A program made the position numbers and the translations under genes. Of a DNA stretch of 64,000 nucleotides, positions 21,316 to 33,328 are shown one piece after another. The DNA comes from Bidens hawaiensis (Eukaryota > Streptophyta > Magnoliopsida > Asterales > Asteraceae), in assembly GCA_021521415.1 (NCBI GenBank), contig JAIQDT010009238.1, positions 1-64,000 of the forward strand, given 5' to 3'. Under the pieces are notes generated by a model, which saw only the letters and a program-made list of their open reading frames with translations, was not told where the DNA came from and made no database searches. Within the stretch, counting starts at the first letter, position 1. Every line of letters starts with the position of its first letter.

Positions 21316-22500
21316 TCTTACTAGTCACCTCATCTTCAACCACTTACCAAAATCATCAAATTTCTGACTTATCATATCAATCTCCTCATCAAAATCTTTT
21401 CTAAATTCACCGAATTCCGTATTGTTCGGTTTAACATATCTTACAGGTTCTTTTTCCAACACCTCTTCTAAAAATTAATTATCAGAAGGGATGAACTCCT
21501 GTTTATCATCACAAACTCCATCCATTTCACGTTTATAATCGAAATTGGATTCATCCTTAGTAGCATCCAACATCTTCGCTAAATCAGCTCTAGTCATGAC
21601 AATCCCACCCTCTTTAGCATCATAAACTGCACCTTTCATTTGAAACAACGTTGTTGCAATCGGATCAACAACATACACCTCAGTATCTTCAGCAGATTTT
21701 TCACCAGTACTTTCATGTTGTAGAATTCTGACTTTCTCGAACATTCTTACCAAGCGTCTTGCTAGTTTTGGAACTTATCAACAAACCAGTTCCACCTCCA
21801 GTGTCATCATCATCATCATCATCATCATCAAAATCATCATCTAGATCTTCATAAGAATCACCAACAGATAAATCAAGTTTACCTTCATCTTCCTCATCTT
21901 AATTATCATCATCTTCTTCAACAATTGGACCAACTCCAATGGTTCCACAACCAAAGGTTCATCAACCTTTGGTTCATAAATAACCATATCCAACACAAGT
22001 TTTGTCACCATAGGGGTTGTTGTGTAGCACCCATCATAGAAGATGATCCAACAATTTGCTTAGTAACAATATCTTCAGATAAGATAATTGTTTCTTCAAC
22101 AACCTTTCCTTTACCTTTCAAATCAGCCTTCTTTTTATCATACATCATTCTGAATTCACATTCTTCCAAACCAACATCTCCCCGACGCACTCTCTCAAAC
22201 ACAGTGTCATCTGCCTTCTCTGCTTCTGATAACAAACATATACCTAGCTTCTCTTCAATAATCACAAAGTATTTCATGTCTAGTTCAGTAAATCAGGTTG
22301 CGAAGAACGTTTTCTTTTACTCTCCAATAAATTTGCCTTTATTTAAACATTATCTTGCCTTAATCTACCATTTTCTTCAGATAAACTTTCAATACGAACA
22401 TCCTATTCTTCAACACGAACCTTCAACAAATTGAATTCTTGTCAGGAAGGTCCATCGAAGAATATATTGGCATTTTCAAATTCACAACATTTCAAAATTT
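21316..22500 (-). pseudogene. Extra ORF downstream of pol in copia B
   Basis: On the minus strand a broken reading frame runs between the post-pol spacer and the junction with copia A. Open pieces are 22277-22005 and 21753-21475. The second continues past a stop through NNTEFGEFRKDF and DDFGKWLKMR before a TGA near 21324. The product is highly charged, with an Asp run encoded by the TCA microsatellite and Lys/Glu-rich parts, and has no membrane segment or known domain that I can see. SIRE/Maximus-type copia elements are known for extra or env-like ORFs in this position, so this is probably such an ORF. Function unknown. Confidence 0.55.
21804..21830. repeat. (TCA)9 microsatellite
   Basis: Nine TCA units, read as a run of Asp codons on the minus strand inside the extra ORF of copia B. 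Confidence 0.9.
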
Positions 22501-23275
22501 TTAACAACCTTCACAACAAGGTATACCCCCGTTATCAAGCAATACCCCAAATTTCCTTAACCATGACTGAGTATGCACAATTTCATCTATATGGCTTGCA
22601 GAAATTGTATCCCCTGGGGTCCGTTTCTTACTGATATTAAGACACGCGCAAGGGAGGAATAATGTATGTCTAAAATCATGGTTGATCAAGTTAATAATGA
22701 ATTTGTACAAAGTACAGCAATGATCAAGTTTAATGACTTGGGTTCCCCTATTAAGCAATTTAATATTCACATTTTGTGAATACCCAGATGATAAACCGCA
22801 TAAAGACTCAATGGTGTTTAGATATTTGAAGCGTCCCATCAATACAATATTTATGGCAATAAAACCATATATCAATGATGATCCAATCACTAGTTTAAAC
22901 ATTTCAAAGATTTTAATTTAGGTGATCATGCTAAAACATAAGGCTTGAGTATGACAGGGTATTACATTTTTACCTTAATTACCAAGATTTTTGTTATAGA
23001 ACTAACCCCCCTTTCAACTTGGCTAGTTAAGTTTATATCACTTACTATCCATCGCTTGTTTGTTTTAAAGTCTACCAATGCACTAATACATTTAAGCACA
23101 CAACCTTTTAAGCCTATTTCTTACTGGATTTGGAACTAGATGATCGATGTACTATCATATTCCCTTTTTGCTTCAGAAACTCTTTTTGCGGAGCATTTTT
23201 CAAGTTTTTGGCTTTTTATTATTTTTCAATGTTTTTAGCTTTTTCATACATTTGAATGTATTTGTATTTTATAGA
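22501..23275 (-). other. Spacer between pol and extra ORF, copia B
   Basis: No frame of interest. The sequence is homologous to 18420-19160 of copy A (opposite strand), so it is a conserved non-coding part of this copia family. Confidence 0.5.
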
Positions 23276-23290
23276 AATATCTCCCCCAAA
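23276..23290 (-). other. Polypurine tract 1 after pol, copia B
   Basis: Minus strand TTTTTGGGGGAGATA, about 50 nt after the pol stop. It corresponds to 18387-18395 in copy A. Confidence 0.5.
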
Positions 23291-23338
23291 AATAAAAAAA
23301 ATTTAAAATATATTTACAAAACTCGACTCCGATGAATG

Positions 23339-24388
23339 TCACTCAAGATCGGAATCCATAACCTCGGAATCATTCTCCTTCCCACCTCCAAGTTTCTTAA
23401 TACCGTTAAGCTTTTGTAGATTCAAAAATATGTTTTTATCAAAAGCTTTAGTAAACAGATATGCTTTTTGTTCGCCGGTGTGAAATTTATCTACTCTTAT
23501 CTTCTTTTCGTAGCAATCACGAATGAAGTGATACCGTATTTTAATGTGTTTAGTTTTAGAACTATTTACCGGGTTTTTCGTTATGGAAATAGTTGTAGAA
23601 TTATCCACAAAAGTAGGAGTAGTCAGAAAATGCAAACCGTAGTCGCGCATCACAAAAGAACCTGAGAACAACAACTGGAGGCAACTACATACTCAACTTC
23701 ACAAGTCGACATAGAGACGGTTGTTTGCTTCTTAAATTGCCATGTGACCAACCTACTGCCGGAGAATTGACATCTAGCAGTTTTAGATTTCACGTTCAGC
23801 TTACAGATAACATAATCAGAATCCGAATAAGCTCTCAGCACAAAATCATCATCTTTAGGATACCATAGACCGATTCTAGGACATCCTTTAAGATACCCCA
23901 GTATCCTTTTCACTATTATGCGGTGTGAGACTTTTGGATTGGATTGATATCGGGCACACAAACATGTTGGGTACATGATATTTGGCCTTGAAGCCGTTAA
24001 GTACATTAGAGAGCCAATCATGGAACGATAAACATTAGAGAGCCAAACATACAAATCATTCTCTCGAGGTGCTTTCATCAAAACACATTCTTCCGGTATT
24101 TTGTACCCCGTTTTCAAATTGATACATTCTTTATTAGTGAAGTGTGTGGAGAATCTCTTGTCACAAATTTGTGAAATGCTCAACAACTTGTTCTCCAATT
24201 CCGTGAGTTAACTTTATCAAACATTACTATGCCATTTGACAATATTCTTTCACCCACTATTTGACCTCCTTGGTTACCAGCAAATCCGACATAGCCTCCT
24301 CTAATTGATTTGACATCTTTCCTGTCATGTGTCTAAAAGCTCCACTATCCGTTATCCAACGTAAATCATCAGATGTTGGAAGCCCCTA
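23339..24388 (-). pseudogene. Deleted pol of copia B: protease joined to RNase H
   Basis: From the right, the protease begins near 24380 with TDSGAFRHMTG (active-site DSG kept) and continues to LLSISQICDKRFSTHF and ECVLMKAPRENDLYV. The frame then jumps directly to YRSMIGSLMYLTASRP in the RT connection, followed by RNase H (AYSDSDYVICKLN, STCEVEYVVASSC, DNSTTISITKNPV, HIKIRYHFIRDC) and the pol end VMDSDLE. GAG-pre-integrase, all of integrase and the RT catalytic core, which take up several kilobases in copy A, are absent. The join at 24003-24046 carries a duplicated 15-bp piece. One frame change separates 23674 from 23650. Confidence 0.85.
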
Positions 24389-24440
24389 CAAACCAAGTAA
24401 ACATTTAGTGACACAAGTAAACCCAAGACTTCTGGGTCTA
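24388..24440 (-). promoter_or_regulatory. gag end and 3' splice-acceptor-like tract, copia B
   Basis: On the minus strand gag ends SWVYLCH then TAA. About 18 nt of T-rich sequence ending TTGGTTTGTAG follows, then the protease region starting GGGCTTCC. This matches the arrangement in copy A (WVSLFH, TAA, TTTTGTAG, GGGCTTCC). Confidence 0.4.
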
Positions 24441-24441
24441 A

Positions 24442-24446
24442 AACAT
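24442..24446. repeat. Target site duplication AACAT (left) of the gypsy
   Basis: AACAT before TGTAACACC; same 5-mer at 36436-36440. Confidence 0.95.
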
Positions 24447-27400
24447 TGTAACACCCCGTAACCGCAGCGGAAACGTAAACGGGATGCAACAGACACCTCT
24501 GATATCAACCACATTGTTTATAAAGAAAACTGAATACATTAATATACTTCAAATTACATTATCTCGTATTTCATTACCGTCTAGGTGATGCACACATCAT
24601 ACAATACGATACATAATTCTATTTATTATAATGTATCCTAACATCCCGCACGCAAATCTTACACACATCAAGCACTTAGCACATAAGCAATCACTTCATC
24701 TTAATTGTACCTGAAAAGCATGTGAGAAAACGGGTCAACTAAGAATAGTTGGTGAGTTTCACAATTTGAGTAAACCATGATAAATCCATATCATAATATA
24801 ATATTATCGATGTAATTATGCTGAGCCCACAAGTGAAACCTCTGACTATCCACACACAACCCCGTGGCATACTCCGCCCACGGACCTGCCCCAAACCGCT
24901 ATGCCTAACATTACATAGCAAAATATATAGAACAACAAAATAGACATGTGCAACTGGCTGGGAAACATCAGCAAATCCATGCCGGACCAGTTGGGTTTGT
25001 CAGACCAATAGTACTATCCACACTCTACCGGCTTTCAGTTAATCACTCGTGTTCCGGGGCCTTAGAATGTTAGCAACTCAGACAATTACCATCTTAGTAC
25101 ATTTTCGTACGATTCCCGTACAATAAAATATATATAAATCCACGCAAATCCACGCGTTCAGTATGTACTTAAACATTTCAGTAGTAACATGCTTCCGCCC
25201 CGAGAAAATATTTAAAAACCATTCAGAAAAAGGGGCTCGTGAAACTCACCTTAGCACATTCAAGCAGGTAACAACAATCATTATCAGTTAACACGTCCAA
25301 TCTGTAATATGATCCCTACGATCGTTATTATACAATTATAGTTTATATAATCTTTAACCGTGTTAACCAGTACATCTGGGGACACTGTTAACCCAGTACT
25401 GTACCCATTCCGGGGGCAATGTTAACCCAGAAACACTTCTCCGGACTCAGATTGTGATATCGTTTAGAGTTCAATAGTCAAAATTACTACTAGTTTGTTT
25501 TCCCCGTTTTGCGTGCCTAGCACGGATATCCGATTTTACGTTTCAAAATGAGTTTGGTCACACACGACCCGAAAATAGTTGTTGACTGATAATTTAATTA
25601 AAGTTGTGAAATTAGAACTCGGTTTAGACGCCCCGATTGGCCGCGGGACCCGTTTCCGTCTTTAGTGCACCGGAAACTGTTTTATCGGATAAAATTACCC
25701 AAATCATCCGAATTATTTTCGGATGATTTATTTTTACTTGTTTAACTCAGTTATATGAAAATAGTTCATTTTTAGGGTTTTTATACACCAGTCAGCTCGT
25801 TTAGGCGAGCTTTACCGGTTTACGCGTTTTAAGCTTTAAAAGTTTGTTTTTATTTTCTATTTAGCACAAATAATTATCCGTTTAGTCTCGGATCTAGAAA
25901 TTTTGCACAAATCAATTTTTGACAGTGGGGAATTTTAAAAAAATATTTCCAGAATTAATTTTTATATTTAAAATTTATTTATCTATTTTTAAACACCATT
26001 TAAACACTAAATATGTCGTAAATACCAAACGACCTTAGAAAAATCCCAAATTTTTCCTGGATGACCCCTGCCATCTTCATAGTCCCCTGTAATTTTTCCA
26101 GAACCAAAATCTCTCTTTACATACCATTTTCACTAAAACCGAGCTAGAAAACCCTAGAACTCGTTTAACCGAAAATCCTATTTAGACTTCTCCAAATGAC
26201 CTAAATTTTGTGTGTGACTTATACATGTTATAAAAAGATTATCTGCAATTTTACAGAATTTTTCATGATATTTAACTATTTTTCACCATTTTTAGCCAAA
26301 ACCGAGCATTAAATTCACCAAATATTCATCCTTTGTCCAAAAATTACCAAAATTTTACAGCACTCATATTTTCATGTATTTAACACCTCTGTAAAATTTC
26401 ATGACCTAACTCTAAACCGTTCACAATCTGTCCAAAAATCCATAACCGAACATAAACCGAATATACCTTTTGTTTTCCGCCACTACAAGCTACAAACTCG
26501 TCTTTCCGCCTTATCAACCACTAAACACAGAACCTACAACCAACATACCACAATACCAAGCAAGTTACACTCACGATCAAGCCTCTTATGGTTTCGGTTA
26601 TTGTTCCAAAACTAAAGTTTAAACCGTAAAAATTCGTTTTTGGTTCGTTTAACTCCTTTCTTGGACCAAGATCCCTTGTATAACCCGTATACATCACTTG
26701 ATCATGCAAGAATCGGTTTTCATCTTTGAAACCTCATTTTCTTGCAAATAAACTCAAAATATGGAACTAAAATCAAGATTTAGCCATCACAATATGCAAT
26801 TACCTTGAGTTTTCTTGCTAAAAAATCTGGATTTTGGATCACAAAATGGAGAGGAGATGAAGAATGTTGATATGTTTGATGTAAAAAAGAAAAATGAGAG
26901 CATGGGGATAACCCCATTTCCGATCGGAATATGAGGGGGTGGGTTGGGACCCACCTCTCCATTTCTAGCCACATGTTTGGATTCTCGAAATCCGGATAAT
27001 GTTTTGGATAATCTGGTTCAGTTCGTTTTTCGGTTAAATGTCTAATTCGGCTTAAAACGAGGTTAAAACGGTCCTTTTCGGCTTAAAAAATGAAATTTAT
27101 ATAAAACCGATTTAAAAACTTTAAAAACTTAAACCATGGCATTTATTATCTTAGAACATCATATTATTAATAGTTGCGCATCTTTTTCGGCTTGATCGAT
27201 CGTCTCTTGCTCGGTTTGGTATTAAAGGTTTCGTTTAATGTACCGACGTACTATTAAATCGAAATTCTTTGTCTGTGCCATATTTTACTTATCCCGAAGC
27301 ATTAATGCTCCGTAAAATCACTAAATATTATAGATATCATCTATAATTGAACCCTCGATTCGTTCGGGTTTCAATAACTATCGATCGATTAATCGCATAT

Positions 27401-27552
27401 TCAATACGATGAATCATATATTCACGTACAATCAATACAGTGAACCATGTATTCTCGTATAATTACTATGGTAATTCATGTACCCGACATTAAATATAGC
27501 ATAGCTATTGTCTACCGGTTAGGGTATACCTGGTTTCGTCGGAATCGTTACA
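24447..27552 (-). repeat. Gypsy 3' LTR (3106 bp)
   Basis: Minus strand from TGTAACGATTCCGAC (27552) to GGGGTGTTACA (24447). Open frames inside it (for example 26521-26709 and 24739-24921) recur unchanged in the other LTR and encode nothing recognisable. Confidence 0.95.
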
Positions 27553-27565
27553 TTCTCCCCTCGTT
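27553..27565 (-). other. Polypurine tract of the gypsy
   Basis: Minus strand TAACGAGGGGAGAA directly before the LTR start TGTAACG. Confidence 0.85.
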
Positions 27566-27589
27566 AAGAAATTTCGTCCTCGAAATTTT

Positions 27590-28569
27590 ACATGCCCACT
27601 ATACCCTTCCGAAAGAAAGGTGGGGGTTTTTCCTTCAGAATTCACCCTCGCGTTACCAGGTATAATCTGGTCCTCGCTGTGAATTCCACTTAATCTTAAT
27701 CAATAAAGCTTGGTATGTCCAAACTGTTTAGTTTTCCCGTCTACTATCTCTACGGAATTATTTATGATATCAAGTATGTCTTCTATGAGTACCTCCATTA
27801 GTAGTACTTTCGTTGCCTCATCGCTTAGGTACTTTTCAATCCGTATACATGGCAAAACGTCATGTATAGTACTTAGCCCCTGGAGTACTTTAATAGATAA
27901 ACTAAATGACCAATCATGGAGATAGTCTCATGAGGTCCAATATATTAAGGAGCTATTTTCGGTTTTGCCAAACCTTATATCACCTCTCTAAGGTGATGCC
28001 TTAAAAATACCTTGTCGCCTCTTTCCAACGACAATGGTTTCATTTGAATGTTGGCATAAATCCTTTGCCAATCTCGCGCCGCTTTCAACTTATCTTAAAT
28101 ATTATAAATCCGATTGGTTGTTTCACGAATCAATTTGAAAGAAATGGCTTGGTTGACACCCATTTTCAATTTAACAATTTGGTGATAATTACTTCACCCA
28201 TAGAAAGCTTCAAGCTCTCGATGCTTCCTTCCCCGCCTTCCAATAATGGAAGTAGGATGACTATTTCGATCTGAGATAATTGAAAATGGTACTCCACGAC
28301 GAGATACCATTTCACCGTCATGAACTTGGGCGAGAATTCATTGTGGTAATCGTCATGGATTGGGATGAAATGCGAGGATTGGTTAATCGATCCGCGATTA
28401 CCCAAATTGCATCATGTCCTCGGGACGTCTTAGGGAGATGTGTCACAAAATCCATCGTGATTTACTCCCACTTGCATTCAGGAACTTCCGGTTGTTGTAA
28501 TATCACAATTCTCGCACAAGTCGTACACTTACCGACATACGTTGCTATATCCTTTTTCATACCCGGCCA
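27590..28569 (-). pseudogene. Gypsy integrase and chromodomain-like tail (broken)
   Basis: On the minus strand, after the zinc-binding start ([17 protein letters not shown] at the end of the previous frame), the core shows TMDFVTHLPKTSRGHDAIW with the first catalytic Asp. Further on is VPFSIISDRNS with the second. The sequence then jumps to the C-terminal part (ARDWQRIYANIQMKPLSLE, GDKVFLRHHL, YIGPHE), so the segment with the catalytic Glu is deleted. The last part near 27700-27860 (LSDEATKVLLMEVLIEDIL, then NSQRGPDYTW) corresponds to a Tekay chromodomain tail, which guides integration by binding histone marks. Several stops; not functional. Confidence 0.75.
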
Positions 28570-30010
28570 TCAGTAGATCTCCTTCACATCCTTGTATATC
28601 TTATCCGATTCCGGATGTATGGAATATTTCGATCTATGCGCTTCGTTTATGATCAATTCACGAAGGTCATGGAGGGTCGGGATCCAAACCCGATTTTTGA
28701 AATAGAGAATTTCGTCCCCGCGCTGTTCGAAATTCTTCTCATTGCCGTAAAGTCCCTCCTTTTCCAATTGTTCCTCTTTCAACGCCTCACGTTGAGCGAC
28801 TCGAATCAGGTCCGAAAGGTTCGACTGGACTATCATCCCCAGCGCTCGCACTCGCAATGGCTTAACCCGATCTTTCCTACTCAAGGCATCGGCTACGACG
28901 TTAGCCTTGCCGGGGTGATAACGGATATCACAGTCATAATCGTTTAACAACTCGACCCATCTTCGTTGCCTCATATTCAGTTCTTTCTGATCGAATATGT
29001 GCTGCAAACTTTTATGATCGGTGAAGATGGTGCACTTCGTACCGTAGAGATAATGTCTCCAGATTTTAAGTGCGAAGATAACCGCTCCCAGTTCTAAGTC
29101 ATGAGTAGTGTAATTTTTCTCGTGTACTTTTAACTGTCGGGAAGCATAGGCTATAACCTTATTATTCTGCATCAACACGCATCCTAACCCTCTACGCGAT
29201 GCGTCACAATACGCGACAAAACCATCGTCTCCATCGGGGAAACTTAAAATCGGCGCTTGGCACAATTTTTTTTTTTTGCTTTAACGTTTGAAACGCCGTT
29301 TCCTGCTCTTCTCCCCATTCATACTTTCGATCCTTTTGAGTCAGGAGAGTTAAAGGTTGGGCGATGCTGGAAAAGTTCTCTATAAATCGACGATAATATC
29401 CAGCTAAGCCTAAGAATTGGCGGATTTCCTTTGGCGATTTAGGCGCTTGCCAATTCTTAATTGCTTCGACCTTACTCGGATCAACGTGTATTCCTTGGTG
29501 GTTTACAACGTGACCGAGGAATTGCACTTCTTGTAACCAGAAGTTACACTTGGAGAATTTTGCATACAACTTCTCCTGATTCAGAAGCTCTAAAATTATT
29601 CTTAAGTGTTGCTCGTGCTCTTCTTTACTTTTCGAGTAAATCAGAATATCGTCAATAAACACGATGACGAATTTGTCGAGGTAGGGTTTACAGACTCGAT
29701 TCATGAGGTCCATGAAGTCCGGCGCATTTGTTAGCCCGAACGGCATAAATAAGAATTCATAATGGCCGTAACGAGTCCGAAACGCCGTTGTTGCAACGTC
29801 CTCCTCTTGGATTTTTCATTTGGTGATAACCATATCTAAGATCAATTTTCTAAAAAATAAATCGCCCCTTGCAGTTGGTTAAACAGATCATTTACTTCGA
29901 AGAAGTGAATACCTATTCTTGATCGTCACTTTATTCAATTCTCCCTAATCAATACATATCCTAACACTTCCGTCCTTCATTTCCCAAATAACACTGGTGC
30001 ACCCCATGGT
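28570..30010 (-). pseudogene. Gypsy reverse transcriptase and RNase H (broken)
   Basis: The minus-strand RT is recognisable from about 29860 ([23 protein letters not shown]) through the catalytic [31 protein letters not shown] and [12 protein letters not shown]. RNase H follows ([60 protein letters not shown] ending in ALSRK). The two frames overlap at 29204-29265, where a poly-T run (29269-29277) marks a frameshift. Upstream RT blocks at 29800-30010 are heavily mutated. Copy-specific damage contrasts with the near-identical LTRs. Confidence 0.9.
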
Positions 30011-31100
30011 GACTAACTAGGTCATATAAAACCTTATCCAATAATTCTTGCATTTCAGTTGGTGCAAGTCGGTAGGGTGCTTTAAATCGATTCTGAATTC
30101 GACCTGTCGGGTTGGCGGTAATTCAGGAAGTTCTTCTGGGAAAACTTGTGGAAATTCGCGTACCTCCGGGATATTTTCTGTATGTTTTCTTTTAAATCGT
30201 ACACTTTTCTCTGTATCTAATCGCTTCATCGTCCGAAAGAGAGCTTCTAATCATCTTCTTTTCATATTTGATTTCAGCTTCATGTTGAGTTAGCCAATCC
30301 ATGTTAACTATTACGTCAAAACTTCTTAACTTTACTGGTCGTAGGTCAATAAGGAAAGGTTAATCGTTCAGAATAATAGGACAATTCCGAACAATTTAGT
30401 TAACCATTAGGGATTTACCGTTAGCGATTCTACAGTATAGGGTTCTATAGTTTCACTATTCGGTATCTTTCCAAAGGGTAGGAGGTTAACAGAAACTAAC
30501 TTCTATCGGCGACCGTAAAAATATCACTGAAGCCTATTGATTTAAAACTACAACATATTTAATACCACCTTTGGATCATGACGTGCTTTATTCGAATTAC
30601 TCACAAAGGCACGGCTCCTTGCTTGATCAAAGGTTGATGCTTGTCATGAGGTTCGTCTTCCCATGACACCTTGGTTCAACTTCGGGCAATTTCTCTTGAA
30701 ACGTTCTGTACTGCCAGATTCATAGCAAGTACAACTGTTTGGCATAATTTGGTTTCTTTGGATGGATTGTTATTGAAGCTGTTGGGTTCGGAGTGGTTGT
30801 ACACGAATGGGTTGGGGTTGCCGGTTCACTTGGCTATAATTGGTTCTACAATTAGGGCATTACGTCCATCTTTACCACACCTGTGGCCTACTATCACTCG
30901 ACATTCTTCTTCCTGCCGATAACCATATTTTCCACATTTAGGGAAGGACCCTTCATGCGGTTCATGTTTCACACCAGAACTAGTCTCAGTATAATTCTAG
31001 GTTGTAGGACATACCTACTTATTCAAAAGACTATTTTGCACTATACCGTTATCATTTCTCTTCTTTAACACTCGACGTCTCACCTAACGTCCTTCCAGTC
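30011..31100 (-). pseudogene. Gypsy protease end and gag zinc knuckle remnants
   Basis: 30017-30229 encodes IPEVREFPQVFPEELPELPP, the linker between protease and RT in chromoviruses, preceded near 30300 by MDWLTQHEAEIKYEKKMI from the protease end. Around 30850-30950 a mutated zinc knuckle is visible (PKCGKYGYR, then ECRVIVGHRCGK). The frame is repeatedly broken. Confidence 0.65.
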
Positions 31101-33310
31101 CGCTTCCCATAGAGTCAAATATATCAATGCTGGCTTGTGACACAACCCTTCCAAAGGTTGTATATTTTACAGAATTGACTATACTCCTTATCGATGGAGT
31201 TAGTCCCCAATATAGCGCTCACTTCGCTTAGTTTCAGGAGTAATTAGCCATGTTACTAGACATGACAATTCATTCAAACGATTAGCGTGTTCTAAGTGAT
31301 CAGCACCCAACATTTCTCTCTCCCATAGCTCAGTTTCCAATCTCTGAACTTAATTACTCGAATAAAAGTGCTCTAGCCCAAGAATTTTAAATTCTGACCA
31401 TATCATCTGAGTAAAAATTTTCTAACTATAATCTTGTACCATCGTGTTCCATCACGATACAACGTAATCTACCAACATATCTGTAGCATTTTTCACTACA
31501 CAATGTTCTAGACTCTTGCCAATATCCTTAACCATTTCGATCTTTTCTATCCACTCGCTAATCTATTCCTCCCTTTACCATCAGCAAACTATTAATAATT
31601 TCCTTAACACAACCAACAAACATATCCTTCATACCGGATCTAATTCATTACGACTACTATTCATGTTTAGTTTATAACTAATACTTGTAGTCATAATAGT
31701 ATTCGGTGGGACATTATCACTTTTAGTAATAACACTAAGAATTGAAATATTCATAATCATGTGATTGCTCGATCTGTAATTCTGCGATCACATTTGCATC
31801 AACACTAGCAGTGATCTGTGATACGACATTCGGTATCATCATCAGCTATCTTTGAGCAATCAACTGAATCCTATCAATCTCCATCATTGGAGTTACTCTT
31901 TTTATGTCATTCTGCCGTACCCATCCCGTACGCAGTAATCACAACTAATCTCACCGTGTAACTCGTTACCAGCTCAATCATATCAGCAGGTACACATACA
32001 CACCAAATATTATCATACATAGTACACATACCGGTATCTAGTATATATGTCCCACAAATATAATAACATATGGACTTAACCTGACGTCGGTTAACGTTTA
32101 AATATGTTTCATAACCCTTGTCACCAACTGACATATAGATCTTTCTCAACAAAGATTAATGTTTAATATGCTTGATTTCAATATCCTTCTGCTTGTCAGC
32201 ATAACCGATACATGCTCACCGTGAGCACCAAACGATTACGTACCACGGAGTTATAATATCCGTGTCTATTTGTATATCCTGCATACACGGTATACCACCT
32301 ACGAACGAACAACCAACTATGCTATAATGATTCCAACACCTCTTTGTGTATGGGTAATCATTCTATTCGAGTATACATGGGTATAGGCATCTAACGGGTG
32401 TAAGGATAACATAGGGAGTTGCAAGGTTCAAGGTAATCGCGCAACCCATGTTGCCTTCAAATATTCTCAATTACTATTATGGGAAACTCTATCACTTGTT
32501 CAGTCAATGTCCTCAAGCGTTCTAGGTTTGCTAAAATCGGTAATTCTCGATCTGGAGGTGGTATGTCTCATATGTTTGAAAGTGAGAAATACACATATAT
32601 ATTTCTATATATTATTTTTATCTGCTCATTTATCATCAAATTTATTATTATTATTATTATTTATTTTATTTTATTTATTTATTTATTTGTTTTTTTACCT
32701 TAATGGAATAAGAATGGGTTCAGGTGCAGATCCGTCCGTACGTGAGGGTCGGCGGTTCAGGTGAACATAGGGGGTTATTAGGATATACGGTACCGGTGTT
32801 GGTAGGGTAAGGGATTTATCAATTTTGGTTGGGAGTGACGGTTACTAGGTATTTCTGGTTAATGTCAAACGGGAGAGCTACTTTGGTACTATCATAACTA
32901 TGGCCCGATAAGTCAGACTTATCATCAACCGATGCTCTAGAAATTTCAGCATCCTCGGTACTTTTATTATTTCATCCCCCGGTTCCTTATCCGGGTCCTA
33001 TTTCTCAATACATGTACCCACAAGATATGTACATATATATATACACACATTAGCACGTATAAATAATATTATATACTTTACACATATGTTGCCATTTTTA
33101 CCTATTAATATACCCCGTGACTTTCCCTGAATTCCCTCGTGCGGACAAGTCTGTTATTATGTTCCGGACCATAATAACTCACTTGTCCATCCAAGTTCAT
33201 CCAGATCCCGTCACTATATATTATTAGTTGATATTCAGATCCTATCATACTTGAGCTACTGGTTATATTTTAGGTATCTTTTAAAGATATCCTAATTCTT
33301 TATAACCAAT
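31101..33310 (-). other. Gypsy gag/leader region, no intact frame
   Basis: Position between PBS and protease predicts gag and leader. I can find no sustained frame or conserved gag block. An ATT/TTTA-rich low-complexity tract is at 32639-32690. Short frames here are not credible genes. Confidence 0.5.
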
Positions 33311-33323
33311 GGCTCTGATACCA
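33311..33323 (-). other. Primer binding site of the gypsy
   Basis: Minus strand TGGTATCAGAGCC, an exact plant initiator-Met-tRNA type PBS, 5 nt from the 5' LTR end. Confidence 0.95.
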
Positions 33324-33328
33324 AGTTC

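Noticed and set aside
26521..26974. Open frames of 60-64 codons inside the gypsy LTR, recurring at 35404-35857
   Set aside because: They are identical only because the two LTRs are near-identical. No domain, and the frames overlap on the same strand.
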